Notes under the pieces: generated by a model
What the model was told of the DNA's origin: nothing
Databases searched by the model: none
Seen by the model: the letters and a program-made list of their open reading frames with translations, nothing else
In this document: positions 1-8,503 of the stretch, in pieces
How the letters are laid out: every line of letters begins with the position of its first letter
Position numbering within the stretch: the first letter of the stretch is position 1
Position numbers and translations under genes: made by a program
Origin: Bordetella parapertussis
GTDB taxonomy: Bacteria; Pseudomonadota; Gammaproteobacteria; Burkholderiales; Casimicrobiaceae
Direction: 5' to 3'
NCBI GenBank assembly: GCA_943331295.2
Contig: CALQLA020000037.1
Location: 1-51,479 of the forward strand
DNA: 51,479 nt

Positions 1-633
1 CAGCCCGGCGAGGTGCGCACCTGCGCCAACTGCCACGGCATCAACACGGCCGACCAGACGGGCGCGGGCCCGCCCGCGAACCCGCCGGCGGCGCTCGCCG
101 CGCTTCTCGCGCAATGGCGCGCCGCACACCCGCCCGGCATTCTGCAGCAGGTCGCGGCGACGGCAACGGCAGCGAAGAGCGCCGCGTTCGCCCTCATCGA
201 CGTGACGCGGACGGCAGGCAGTACCGGCCCCGCCAGCGTGAGCTACGCCACCGCCGACGGCAGCGCGCTGGCCGGCGTCGCCATCACCGAAGGCGGCGCG
301 CAGGCCGGCGCGCCGTCGTTCAGCGGCAACGGCGTGATCGTCGACCTCGGCGCGGTCGCCGACAGGCAATACGTGACCGTCGCGCTGACGCAGGTCGTGG
401 CCGCCGACGGCGGCACCGGCGGCAGCGCGATCGTCCGCATCGGGTTCCTGGCCGGCGACGTCAATGGCTCGCGGAGCGTGACGTTGGCCGACCTCCTGGC
501 GGTCGACGGCGCGCTGGCCCAGCCGGTGACCGCGGCCAACTTTCGCCTCGACGTGACTGCCAACGGCGCGGTGACGCAGGCCGACAGGCTCAGCGTGAAC
601 GCGAACCTGACGCAGTCGCTGCCGGCCCCGTAG
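1..633 (+). CDS. Secreted protein, 3' part, with a CxxCH motif and a dockerin-like C-terminus (5' truncated by window edge)
   Basis: The reading frame is open from the first base and ends with TAG at 631-633, so the start lies outside the window. The visible part begins QPGEVRTCANCHG, whose CANCH is a c-type haem attachment motif (CxxCH). A low-complexity Ala/Gly/Thr stretch follows, and then a tail with two Asp-rich calcium-loop-like segments (GDVNGSRSVTLAD and DVTANGAVTQAD) spaced as in type I dockerin or EF-hand-like repeats. Such tails are common on secreted bacterial proteins. No further haem ligand can be assigned. The function is unknown; an extracytoplasmic location is inferred from the haem motif and the calcium-loop tail. 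Confidence 0.6.
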   Translation, partial: QPGEVRTCANCHGINTADQTGAGPPANPPAALAALLAQWRAAHPPGILQQVAATATAAKSAAFALIDVTRTAGSTGPASVSYATADGSALAGVAITEGGAQAGAPSFSGNGVIVDLGAVADRQYVTVALTQVVAADGGTGGSAIVRIGFLAGDVNGSRSVTLADLLAVDGALAQPVTAANFRLDVTANGAVTQADRLSVNANLTQSLPAP

Positions 634-674
634 CACGGGGGCCGTGCCGATGGCGGCGGCGGCGCGGCCGCCGG

Positions 675-1343
675 CTAGATCGGCGGCACCAGCCCGTTCC
701 TGCCGACCGAGACGCGGTCCGTGACCAGCGAGCCGTCGAGTTCCTTCGTCGCGGTGACGAGCACGTGCGCGCCGGGGACCAGCAGCGAGGCATCCCCCGG
801 CTCGACCATCACGACCGGCACGCCGTCGCCGACGACGACGACCTTCTCGCCGTCCTTGTACTTCAGCGTCAGCCGGCGGCCGCCACCGGTCGCCGCGACG
901 TCGGCCACCGTCGCATTGGTCATCGTGCTGCGCGGCGCCGCGGGCTTCGCGGCGGCGACGGTCGTGACGGTGGCGTTGGTCATCGTGCTGCCCGGCACCG
1001 TCGCCATCGGCCGGTGGCCTTCGCCGGTGCCGCGCATCGACTCCGGAAAAATGTGCACCTCCGACGCGACCAGCATGCCGTCCGCCTGCGCCACTGCCGT
1101 CGTGCCGATGAAGTAGCCGGGCGCGATCCTGGCGAGGTCGGCCGCGGAGCGCGCGCTGATCCTGGCGTCCTTGGCAAGACGGACCGACACCACCTGGCCG
1201 GACCCGGTCTTCACCTTCAACGTCGCGCCGTCGAGCGCGACGACATCGCCGGGGATGCGCTGCACTGCCGGTTGCCCCTGCACGGCGCCGGCGACCGCCA
1301 GCAGCGCGGCCAGCGCCAGCATCCGGAAATCCATCCTGATCAT
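675..1343 (-). CDS. Periplasmic DUF5666-like protein with signal peptide
   Basis: The product has 222 residues. It opens with a clear signal peptide (MIRMDFRMLALAALLAVAGA, cleavage near VQGQPAVQ). Next comes a small beta-rich region of the form 'GDVVALDGATLKVKTGSGQ', typical of DUF5666/OB-like periplasmic domains. The start at 1343 is chosen because GGGGAGG lies about 8 bases upstream; an upstream extension in the same frame has no such site. The segment STMTNATV occurs twice, 23 residues apart, which is a short internal duplication. The gene follows the Gfo/Idh gene on the same strand with a 40-base gap, so the two may be cotranscribed. The function is not known. Confidence 0.7.
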   Translation of the reverse strand: MIRMDFRMLALAALLAVAGAVQGQPAVQRIPGDVVALDGATLKVKTGSGQVVSVRLAKDARISARSAADLARIAPGYFIGTTAVAQADGMLVASEVHIFPESMRGTGEGHRPMATVPGSTMTNATVTTVAAAKPAAPRSTMTNATVADVAATGGGRRLTLKYKDGEKVVVVGDGVPVVMVEPGDASLLVPGAHVLVTATKELDGSLVTDRVSVGRNGLVPPI

Positions 1344-1383
1344 CGGTTGCGCCTCCCCTGGGCCAGGTCTGCGGTGTGACGGA

Positions 1384-2553
1384 TCATGCCGGGGCCACGT
1401 CGACCCAGGCACCGGCGGCCTGCGACGCGATGCAGGCTTCGATGAACGCCATCGTCGCGGCGCCCTCGCGAATCCGCGGGTAGGGCAGCACGGGCACCGG
1501 GTCGCCCAGCGTCCGCGCGATGCGCTCCTGCGCGACCTCGGCGTAGATGTTGGCGAACGCCTCGCGCAGGCCCTCGGGGTGGCCGCGCGGCGTGCGTCCC
1601 GCGGCGATGATCGCCGGCGGCAGGAACGGATCGCCCCGCGTCACGATGCGCACCGCCTCGCCCTGCATCGCGACGCGGAGGTAGCTCGCCTCGCGGTGCG
1701 ACCAGTCGAGCATGCCCTTTTCGCCGTAGATGCGCAGCCGGATGTCGTTCTCGCCGCCGGCCGCGGCCTGCGTCGCCGTGAACGTGCCGCGCGCGCCGCC
1801 GTCGAATTCCATCAGCGCCGACACGTGGTCGACCACCTTGCGGCCCGGCATCAGCGCGCCGACGTCGGCCGAGACGCGCGTCACGCCCATTCCTGCGACG
1901 AAGCACGCGAGGTGATGGGCGTGGCATCCGATCGCGCTCATCACGAGTGCCTGCCCGCCCCGCTGCGGGTCGAGCAGCCACCGCAGCCGGTTGTTCTGCG
2001 GGGCATCCTCGAGCCGCACCGCAAGCCCGCTCTGGATGTACTCGACCTGCACCATCCGCACCGGCCCCAGCGCGCCCTCGGCGACGAGATGGCGCATGTA
2101 CCGGGTCATCGGATACGCGGAATAGGCGTGCGCGACGGCGAAGATCCGCGCGTTGCGCTCGGTGCGCAGCACGAGGTCCCGGGCTTCGGCGTGGGTGTGC
2201 GACACGGGCTTGTCGCCGACGACGTCCACGCCCGCATCCAGCGCCGCCGCCGCGTACGCATAGTGCGTGTCGTTCGGGGTCATGATCGCGACCGCGTCGA
2301 TGCCGTCCGGCCGCTGCCGCTCCCGCTCGAGGAGCTCGGCTACGCTGCCGTAGCTCCGCCCGGCCTCGTAGCCCATCGCGACACCGGCGGTCCGCGAGCG
2401 CGCCGCGTCGCTCGAGAACACGCCGGCCACGGCCCGCCACCAGCCGTCGAACTCGGCGGCGCCGCGATGCATGCGCCCGATCCACGACTCCGGCCCGCCG
2501 CCGATGATCGCCAGCCGCAGCGGACGTCCGAAGCGCTCACGCAATCCTGTCAT
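1384..2553 (-). CDS. Gfo/Idh/MocA family NAD(P)-dependent oxidoreductase
   Basis: The 389-residue protein has the N-terminal Rossmann fold of the Gfo/Idh/MocA family, with the dinucleotide-binding loop AIIGGGPESWIG at residues 15-26. The DKPVSHTHAEA segment corresponds to the family's EKP motif, whose Lys contributes to catalysis. The C-terminal alpha/beta domain is normal in size. Members oxidise or reduce sugars, inositols and related polyols; the substrate cannot be read from the sequence. The ATG at 2553 is preceded by GGGAG and is preferred over the in-frame upstream start. It is divergent from the Bug-type binding protein at 2770, which may supply its substrate or be co-regulated with it (inference). 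Confidence 0.85.
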   Translation of the reverse strand: MTGLRERFGRPLRLAIIGGGPESWIGRMHRGAAEFDGWWRAVAGVFSSDAARSRTAGVAMGYEAGRSYGSVAELLERERQRPDGIDAVAIMTPNDTHYAYAAAALDAGVDVVGDKPVSHTHAEARDLVLRTERNARIFAVAHAYSAYPMTRYMRHLVAEGALGPVRMVQVEYIQSGLAVRLEDAPQNNRLRWLLDPQRGGQALVMSAIGCHAHHLACFVAGMGVTRVSADVGALMPGRKVVDHVSALMEFDGGARGTFTATQAAAGGENDIRLRIYGEKGMLDWSHREASYLRVAMQGEAVRIVTRGDPFLPPAIIAAGRTPRGHPEGLREAFANIYAEVAQERIARTLGDPVPVLPYPRIREGAATMAFIEACIASQAAGAWVDVAPA

Positions 2554-2769
2554 GCCGATTCTCCCTTCCGATGTCGTCGTCGTTGTCGCTGTGGCTGCCG
2601 GCGCGCGACGCAACCTGCCGCGCCAAGTATGATGCGTGCTTGTCGATCGAACCTCGCGCCCGGCCCGGTCGCCGCGCGGTCGCCGATGTCACGGCGCCGC
2701 CGTGACCTTATAACATTTCCGCCGGCGCGAGCCCGCCGCAGGGTGCGACGACGACGCAAGGAGGCACTC

Positions 2770-3753
2770 ATGGGAACACTCTGGCAACGGGGACGGCTGG
2801 CGCTGCTGGGCGCCGCGGCGCTGCTCGCGCCGGCCGCGGCGCTGCAGGCGCAGGCCGCCTACCCGAACAAGCCGATCAAGATCATCGCCCCCGTGCAGCC
2901 CGGCGGCGGCGTCGACCTGGTCGCGCGGACCATCGCCGACCGCCTGGGTCGCGCGCTCGGCCAGTCGATCATCGTCGACAACCAGAGCGGCGGCGGCGGC
3001 GTCGTGGGCTCGATGGCCACGGCGCGCGCGGCGCCGGACGGGTACACGCTGATGGTGGGCTACGTCGGCACCCACGGCACCAACCCCGCGGTGCGCAAGC
3101 TGCCGTACGACGCCGTCAAGGACTTCACGCCCATCGCGATGGTCGGCGGCACGCCGAACATCCTGATCGTCCCGCCCTCGGTTCCCGCCGACACGCTGCA
3201 GGCGTTCATCCAGTACGCGAAGAAGAACCCGGGCAAGCTGTCCTATGGCTCGTCGGGGCCGGGCACGCTCACCCACCTCGCGATGGAGCAGTTGAAGGTC
3301 GCCGTCGACCTCGACGTCGTGCATGTCCCCTACCGCGGCATCGGCCCTGCGTTCGCCGACATCCTCGGCGGCCAGACGCAGGCGATGTTCCCCGGGCTCG
3401 CCGCCGCGCTGCCGCACATCAAGGCGGGCAAGGTGCGGCCGCTCGCCGTCACCGGCCAGAAGCGGCACCCGCTGGTGCCCGACGTGCCGACGTTCGAGGA
3501 GCTGGGCTACAAGGGCTTCACGGGTGTTCAGTGGTACGGCATCGTCGGCCCGGCCAACATGCCGGCCCCGCTGGTCAAGCGGCTGAACGACGAGATCAAC
3601 CGGATTCTCGAGAATCCGGAACTGCGCGAGCGGCTCGCCGGCGAGGCGCTGGAGCCGATGCCGATGTCGCCGGAGCAGTTCGGCCAGTACATCAAGGACG
3701 ACATCACCCGCTGGTCGAAGCTCGCGAAGGAACGCGGGATCGAGATCGAATGA
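2770..3753 (+). CDS. Bug/TctC-family tripartite tricarboxylate transporter substrate-binding protein
   Basis: The 327-residue protein has a signal peptide ending near LQAQA, followed by YPNKPIKIIAPVQPGGGVD, the hallmark start of mature Bug/TctC proteins (carboxylate-binding loop PGGGVD). Later family landmarks are present: YTLMVGYVGTHG, LPYDAVKDFTPIAMV, LSYGSSGPGT and HVPYRG. AAGGAGG lies about 5 bases upstream of the ATG. These periplasmic proteins bind organic acids for TctAB permeases, but no tctA or tctB occurs in this window. Like many Bug proteins in Burkholderiales it is therefore an orphan that either uses a distant permease or acts in sensing. The next gene (MmgE/PrpD) is 84 bases downstream on the same strand. 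Confidence 0.93.
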   Translation: MGTLWQRGRLALLGAAALLAPAAALQAQAAYPNKPIKIIAPVQPGGGVDLVARTIADRLGRALGQSIIVDNQSGGGGVVGSMATARAAPDGYTLMVGYVGTHGTNPAVRKLPYDAVKDFTPIAMVGGTPNILIVPPSVPADTLQAFIQYAKKNPGKLSYGSSGPGTLTHLAMEQLKVAVDLDVVHVPYRGIGPAFADILGGQTQAMFPGLAAALPHIKAGKVRPLAVTGQKRHPLVPDVPTFEELGYKGFTGVQWYGIVGPANMPAPLVKRLNDEINRILENPELRERLAGEALEPMPMSPEQFGQYIKDDITRWSKLAKERGIEIE

Positions 3754-3837
3754 CCGGATGACACCAGGGAGCGGAAGCCCCTGCCCGGCCCCCAACGCAA
3801 CGCGCGGCGCCGCCGCGCGACTCTCCACGGAGCATGC

Positions 3838-5217
3838 ATGGCTCACAACACCGCGGTCGCGGCCGACCACAACGCCCCCCCCGTCACCCGCGCGCTCGCC
3901 GAATTCGTCGCCGGCCACCCGTCGCAGGGCTGGGGCGCCGACGTCGAGTCGGCCGCGCGCCTCACGTTCCTCAACTGGGCCGGCTGCGCGATCGGCGCGT
4001 CGCGCCACCCGACGCTCGAGGCGGCGCTCGCTGCCGTGCAGGAACTCGCGCCGTCGGCGCAGGCGACGATCCTCGGCCGCGACGAGCGCGTCGACATGGC
4101 CGGCGCAGCGCTGCTCAACGGCATTACCTCGCACACCTTCGACTTCGACGACACGCACCTCAGGACGATCATCCACCCCGCCGGTCCCGTGGCCTCCGCC
4201 GCGCTGGCGCTGGCCGAGCATCGCGGCCTGTCCGGCCGCGCGCTGCTCGACGCGCTGGTGCTGGGCGTCGACGTCGAGTGCCGCGTCGGCAACGCGCTCT
4301 ACCCGGACCACTACGATCGCGGCTGGCACATCACCGGATCGACCGGCATGCTGGGCGCCGCCGCCGCCTGCGCCCGCCTCCTCGGCCTCGATGCCGGCCG
4401 GACGGCGATGGCGCTGGGGATCGCCGCATCACAGCCGATCGGCGTGCGCGAGCAGTTCGGCACGATGACCAAGCCGTTCCACCCGGGCGGCGCCGCGCGC
4501 GCGGGCCTGATGTCGGCGCTGATGGCCCGGCACGGCTATACGGCGTCGGCGCGCGCGCTCGAGGCGCCGCGGGGCCTGATGCAGACGTACTCGACGAAAT
4601 GCGACTGGAGCGAGATCAGCGACGCGCTGGGCACGCGCTTCGAGATCGCGGCCAACACGTACAAGCCATTCGCCTGCGGCATCGTGATCCACCCCAGCAT
4701 CGACGGCTGCGCGCAACTCGCGGCGGCCCACAAGCTCACGGGCACCGACATCGAACGCATCGACATCCGGGTGCACTCGCTGGTGCTGGAACTCACCGGC
4801 AAGAAGACGCCGCGCAACGGCCTCGAGGCGAAGTTCAGCGTCTTCCACGCCTGCGCCGCGGGGATTCTCTACGGGCAGGCCGGCGAAGCCGAGTTCGACG
4901 ACGCGGTGGTCGCCGACCCTGCGGTGATCGCTGTGCGCGACCGCGTCCACGCGACGGTCGACCCGGCGATCGACGAAGCCGCCGCCGACGTCACCATCAC
5001 CTGCCGCGACGGGCGCAAGCTGCACGTACTCGTCGCCGCGGCGATCGGCAGCCTGCAACGCCCGATGACGGCGCCTGATCTCGCGCGCAAGTTCCACGGC
5101 CTGGTGGATCCCGTGCTGGGCGCCGCGCGCGCCGCGACGCTGGTCGACGCATGCGCAGGGCTCGCGACCTGTGCCGACGTGCGCGGCTTCACGGCGCAGG
5201 CGCGCGCCACCGCCTGA
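3838..5217 (+). CDS. MmgE/PrpD family protein (2-methylcitrate dehydratase-like)
   Basis: This 459-residue protein is a full-length member of the MmgE/PrpD fold (PF03972), whose known members include 2-methylcitrate dehydratase, cis-aconitate decarboxylase and iminodisuccinate epimerase. Family landmarks are the LNWAGCAIGA stretch, the HTFDFDDTHLRTIIHPAGP region that lines the active site, the GWHITGSTGMLGAAAA loop and MTKPFHPGGAARAG. GGAG lies 5 bases before the ATG. There are no prpB or prpC genes nearby, so a role in propionate degradation is not supported. The neighbouring Bug protein suggests breakdown of an imported organic acid (inference). The exact reaction is unknown. Confidence 0.9.
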   Translation: MAHNTAVAADHNAPPVTRALAEFVAGHPSQGWGADVESAARLTFLNWAGCAIGASRHPTLEAALAAVQELAPSAQATILGRDERVDMAGAALLNGITSHTFDFDDTHLRTIIHPAGPVASAALALAEHRGLSGRALLDALVLGVDVECRVGNALYPDHYDRGWHITGSTGMLGAAAACARLLGLDAGRTAMALGIAASQPIGVREQFGTMTKPFHPGGAARAGLMSALMARHGYTASARALEAPRGLMQTYSTKCDWSEISDALGTRFEIAANTYKPFACGIVIHPSIDGCAQLAAAHKLTGTDIERIDIRVHSLVLELTGKKTPRNGLEAKFSVFHACAAGILYGQAGEAEFDDAVVADPAVIAVRDRVHATVDPAIDEAAADVTITCRDGRKLHVLVAAAIGSLQRPMTAPDLARKFHGLVDPVLGAARAATLVDACAGLATCADVRGFTAQARATA

Positions 5218-5277
5218 CGCCCGCTCCGCGGCCGTGCGGGGACGGGCCTCCCCCGCCGCCGCGCCGGGCCGCGCCGG

Positions 5278-5955
5278 CTACTTGCCGGTGTACATCGCCG
5301 GGAACAGCGCCTTCAGGTTGGCGACCTTCGGCAGGTCGTGCATCGCGATGTACGGCTGCGTCGGGTGCAGCGCCGCGTAGTTCTGGTGGTAGGCCTCGGC
5401 CGGATAGAACGCCGGCAGCGCGACGACCTCGGTGACGATCGGGCGGCCGAAGGCCTTGGCCTGGTCGAGCTGGGCGATGTAGGCCTGGGCGACGCGCTTC
5501 TGCTCGTCGTTCATCACGAACAGCGCCGACCGGTATTGCGTGCCGACGTCCGCGCCCTGGCGGTTCAACTGCGTCGGGTCGTGCGCGACGGAGAAGAACA
5601 CCCGCAACAGCTGCCCATAGGTGACGACGGCGGGGTCGTAGACAACCTGCACCGCTTCGGCATGCCCGGTGGTGCCGCTGCTGACCCGTTCGTAGTCGGC
5701 GGTCTTGGCCGAGCCGCCGGCGTAGCCCGACACCGCGCTCTCCACGCCCTTGACGTGCCGGAACACCGCCTCGACGCCCCAGAAGCAGCCGCCGGCGAAG
5801 ACGGCCGTCTGCGGGCCCTTGACCGACGCGGCGGGGGTGTCGACCACCGGTGCCGGCATCGTCACGGCCATCCCGGCCGCGCCGCAGACCTGCGCGAGCG
5901 CCAGCAATCCCGCGGCCAGCACGAACGAACCCCGGCGTCCCAATCGTTGCAGCAT
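5278..5955 (-). CDS. msrA: Peptide-methionine (S)-S-oxide reductase, exported single-cysteine type
   Basis: The 225-residue protein reduces S-sulfoxides of methionine. The catalytic motif GGCFWGVEAVF (Cys57) is intact, and the tail HPTQPYIAMHDLPKV is typical of the family. A hydrophobic N-terminus (about residues 10-28) looks like a signal peptide, so it probably works in the periplasm. Apart from Cys24 in that peptide, the only cysteine is the catalytic one: the usual C-terminal resolving cysteines are absent. GGAG precedes the ATG. A 7-bp hairpin (5972-5990) lies in the leader about 20 bases before the start. It is convergent with the PrpD-family gene. Confidence 0.93.
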   Translation of the reverse strand: MLQRLGRRGSFVLAAGLLALAQVCGAAGMAVTMPAPVVDTPAASVKGPQTAVFAGGCFWGVEAVFRHVKGVESAVSGYAGGSAKTADYERVSSGTTGHAEAVQVVYDPAVVTYGQLLRVFFSVAHDPTQLNRQGADVGTQYRSALFVMNDEQKRVAQAYIAQLDQAKAFGRPIVTEVVALPAFYPAEAYHQNYAALHPTQPYIAMHDLPKVANLKALFPAMYTGK

Positions 5956-6132
5956 GACAAATCTCCGTTGTGGGCAGGATCAGCCTGCCCGCTGGTAATG
6001 CATTGGTCGCGCCGGCCCGGGAATCCTTGCACCGGGCCGCGATGTCGTCCCCGCGCCGGATTATGACCGACCGGCCCGCCGGCGGTTCCGGCCGGCGCGA
6101 GGTGCGCAGCCGCCGAAGGTCCCGCGTCGGCG

Positions 6133-7119
6133 TCAGCGGGACGGTACCATCACCAGCCGGTCGACATCGGATTCGGCGCCCCATGCCTCGCCGGCACGTC
6201 CCAGCATCTGCCGGACGTCGGCGTGCTGGCGCGATGATGGCCAGATGGTGAATTTCTCGGTCTCGGGATCGAAGCGCACGATGGCGTTGGCCGACCAGTC
6301 GGTCAGCCACACCTGGTCGCGTTCGTCGACCCACACCGAGTAGGCGTTCGGCGACGCGCCCGGAAGCTTCCATTCGCGCCACGCCTTCGCGGCCGGGTCG
6401 TAGCGACCCACGTGCCCGGTGTTCCAGTAGCTGACCCAGATGCGGCCGCGCGAATCGGACCAGACGCGGCGCGCGCCCTGGTGCTTCGTCGGCGGTTCGA
6501 CGACGGTGGCCACGCCCGTCTCGACGTCGACCTGCGCGATGTGGCTGCCGGCAAGCGACGCGTACCAGACGTCGCCTGCGGGCGTGGTGGCGATGCCGTA
6601 CGGGCCGCGGCCACCCGGCGCCTTCCACACCTTCATGTCGCCGGTGGCCGGGTCGAGCCGGCCGTAGTAGCCGCTCTGCCCGGTGAACCACACGCGGCCC
6701 TTCCGGTCGAACGTCGGCGTGTTGAGGTTCGTGTAGCCGGTGCCCTCCGGCAGCGGCCACACGCGGACGGCGCGCGTCTTCGCGTCGACGCGCACGATGG
6801 CGTTCTGGCCGCCGTCGGTGATCCACGCGGCGCCGTCGGGCCCGACGATCACGCCGTGCGGTGCCGAACGCGCGCCGAGCGCGATCTCCTCGACCTTGCC
6901 CGTCTTCGGATCGAGGATACCCAGCTTGCCGGTTGCCTGCGCCGTGTAGTAGACGGGGCCACCGGCTTCGGGAGTCGCGGCGACGTCGTGCGGATGGGCG
7001 CCTTTCGGCACGTCGAAATAAACGGGGTCCGCCGCTGCGCCGAGCCCCGGGACCAGTGTGCAAAGTGCCGCACATGCGAGCCGCAACAGCGCCGCCTGGA
7101 TCTTCCGGTCGTATGTCAT
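6133..7119 (-). CDS. Periplasmic Vgb-like (virginiamycin B lyase-type) beta-propeller protein
   Basis: The 328-residue protein starts with a signal peptide (cleavage near LGAAADP). It carries repeated blades of the form 'W-x-T-D/G-x-x-x-N-x-I-x-R-x-D-x-x-T', for example AAWITDGGQNAIVRVDAKTR and VWLTDWSANAIVRFDPETE. This is the seven-bladed Vgb/streptogramin-lyase-like architecture. The same fold is used by many uncharacterised periplasmic proteins, so antibiotic inactivation should not be assumed. The ATG at 7119 is favoured over a GTG at 7125 because GGAGG ends 5 bases before it. msrA lies downstream on the same strand after a 177-base gap. The actual ligand is unknown. Confidence 0.8.
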   Translation of the reverse strand: MTYDRKIQAALLRLACAALCTLVPGLGAAADPVYFDVPKGAHPHDVAATPEAGGPVYYTAQATGKLGILDPKTGKVEEIALGARSAPHGVIVGPDGAAWITDGGQNAIVRVDAKTRAVRVWPLPEGTGYTNLNTPTFDRKGRVWFTGQSGYYGRLDPATGDMKVWKAPGGRGPYGIATTPAGDVWYASLAGSHIAQVDVETGVATVVEPPTKHQGARRVWSDSRGRIWVSYWNTGHVGRYDPAAKAWREWKLPGASPNAYSVWVDERDQVWLTDWSANAIVRFDPETEKFTIWPSSRQHADVRQMLGRAGEAWGAESDVDRLVMVPSR

Positions 7120-7279
7120 CGCCACCTCCGCCCATCGTGGATCGGAATCCTGGAGAGCGCCACCTTACCAAAAAACGGGATCGGCGCGGCGCTGCGGGCG
7201 GCGTGACGGCACCTGCGGGCGCGCAACGGATTCGCCGGCCGGCGGGCGCGGACGGCGGACGCCGCCCCCCCGCCACGGG

Positions 7280-7699
7280 TCAGTGGAAGCGGACCGGCGC
7301 GCCGTGGCGGTCGAACGGCACCATGCCGTCGAAGCGGCCGGACTTGATCGCGTCGACCATGTGCTGCAGCGGCGCCTCGGCATCGTGGCTGGTGGGCGGG
7401 ACGCCGGCGCGGCCGGACAGCGCGGCGACGAAGACGAGCGCCCACGGCGGACCGGCCGATGCCGCCTCCGTGGCCAGCGCCACGAAATCGGACAACGCGT
7501 CGGCGGCCTTGTCCACGCACATCAGCGGCGCGAGTTCGCCGCTCTCGCCCGCGTCGAACGCGGCCCGCTGGGCGGCGGTGGCGTTGGCCGGCAGATCGGC
7601 CCCGGCGAACACGAACAGCAGGCGCTGCGGCTCCGGTTCCTCGCGCGCGGCGCGCAGCAGGTCGTCGAAACCCGTGATGGCAACAGTCGTGGGCGTCAT
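7280..7699 (-). CDS. Small nar-operon-linked protein of unknown function
   Basis: The 139-residue soluble protein has no signal peptide or membrane segment. Its sequence is rich in Ala, Asp and Glu, with segments FDDLLRAAREEPEPQRLLFVF and MCVDKAADALSDFVALA. It starts 9 bases after the stop of the PPIase gene, so it is the last gene of the nar transcription unit and is probably translated by coupling, since no strong ribosome site is visible. I recall similar small proteins at the end of betaproteobacterial nar clusters, some labelled as a ribonucleotide reductase subunit; nothing in this sequence supports that label. The function is unknown; a role in nitrate reductase maturation is a guess from position only. 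Confidence 0.75.
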   Translation of the reverse strand: MTPTTVAITGFDDLLRAAREEPEPQRLLFVFAGADLPANATAAQRAAFDAGESGELAPLMCVDKAADALSDFVALATEAASAGPPWALVFVAALSGRAGVPPTSHDAEAPLQHMVDAIKSGRFDGMVPFDRHGAPVRFH

Positions 7700-7708
7700 G
7701 GCCCGCGC

Positions 7709-8491
7709 CTACTGGACGAGCGGCGTCGGGGCGCCGTCGAGGTCCACGCCGACGACGTCGCTGCCGCCGGCCAGCACCTGCAGATACTGCCGCAACGCGG
7801 TGACGTACGCCTGCTGCCGCAGTCCCATCGCCACCGCGCCGCGCACCGCCTCGAACGCCGGCGCGTGCCCCGGCTCGCGCGCCGACACCTCGACCACGTG
7901 CAGCCCGAAGCGACTGTGCACGAGCCGCGGCAGCACGCCGATCTCGGGTCCCGCGAAGATCTCGCGCGCGAACTCGGGGGCGCAGTCGTCCTTCGTGAGC
8001 CACCCGAGGTCGCCGCCTTCGGCACCCGACGGGCAGTTCGACAACTCGGCAGCGACGGCGGCGAACCGGTCCGCGTCGCCGTCGCGGTGGCAGCGGACGT
8101 CGAGCAGCGCCGCCTCGGCGCGCTGCCGCAGCGCGCGAACGTCCACGCCGGGGGTGACCGCGAACAGCACGTGGCGCACGCGGGCACGGTCGCCCGCGCG
8201 GTAATCGGCGCCGTGCGCCGCGAAGTGCCGCCGGCACGCTTCGTCCGACGGCTCCGGCAGCAAAAGCGCCCGGGCGAGCAGCGCCTCGACGGCCTCCGAC
8301 GCGTCGACGCTGGCGATGCCGTCGAGGGCCGGCGGGTCGTCCGCCGCCAGCAGGCCGGCGCGCTGCGCCTCCTGCCGGAGCAACTCCATGCAGGCGCGCT
8401 GCCGCAGCGCGTCACCGGACAGGGCGTCACCGGCAGCGTGCAGCGCGACGCCGTTGATCGACGCGACGGAAGGCTCGAGGGTCATGGTCAT
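7709..8491 (-). CDS. Parvulin-type peptidyl-prolyl cis-trans isomerase in the nar operon
   Basis: The 260-residue protein has an alpha-helical N-terminal half and a parvulin/PpiC core around residues 115-215. Core landmarks are RARVRHVLFAV, GGDLGWLTKDDCAPEFA and SRFGLHVVEVSARE, with the His residues of the fold in place. No signal peptide is seen, so it should act in the cytoplasm, unlike SurA or PpiD. AAGGA lies 8 bases before the ATG at 8491, and the gene begins 12 bases after narI. A PPIase behind narI is a familiar betaproteobacterial arrangement. It presumably assists folding or assembly of NarG/NarH (inference). Confidence 0.87.
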   Translation of the reverse strand: MTMTLEPSVASINGVALHAAGDALSGDALRQRACMELLRQEAQRAGLLAADDPPALDGIASVDASEAVEALLARALLLPEPSDEACRRHFAAHGADYRAGDRARVRHVLFAVTPGVDVRALRQRAEAALLDVRCHRDGDADRFAAVAAELSNCPSGAEGGDLGWLTKDDCAPEFAREIFAGPEIGVLPRLVHSRFGLHVVEVSAREPGHAPAFEAVRGAVAMGLRQQAYVTALRQYLQVLAGGSDVVGVDLDGAPTPLVQ

Positions 8492-8503
8492 GGCCGGATT
8501 CCT

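Noticed and set aside
922..1000. Near-repeat of about 16 bases in the DUF5666-like gene
   Set aside because: It encodes the doubled STMTNATV segment within one gene; too short to call a separate element.
2689..4329. Minus-strand frame opposite the Bug and PrpD genes
   Set aside because: Antisense shadow rich in Arg and Gly; codon bias supports the plus-strand genes.
5972..5990. GGGCAGG/CCTGCCC hairpin upstream of msrA as a riboswitch
   Set aside because: A single 7-bp stem with no conserved core or alternative fold is insufficient.
6133..7119. Virginiamycin B lyase as antibiotic resistance
   Set aside because: Only the propeller fold is shared; the protein is exported and this label is often transferred wrongly, so resistance is not claimed.
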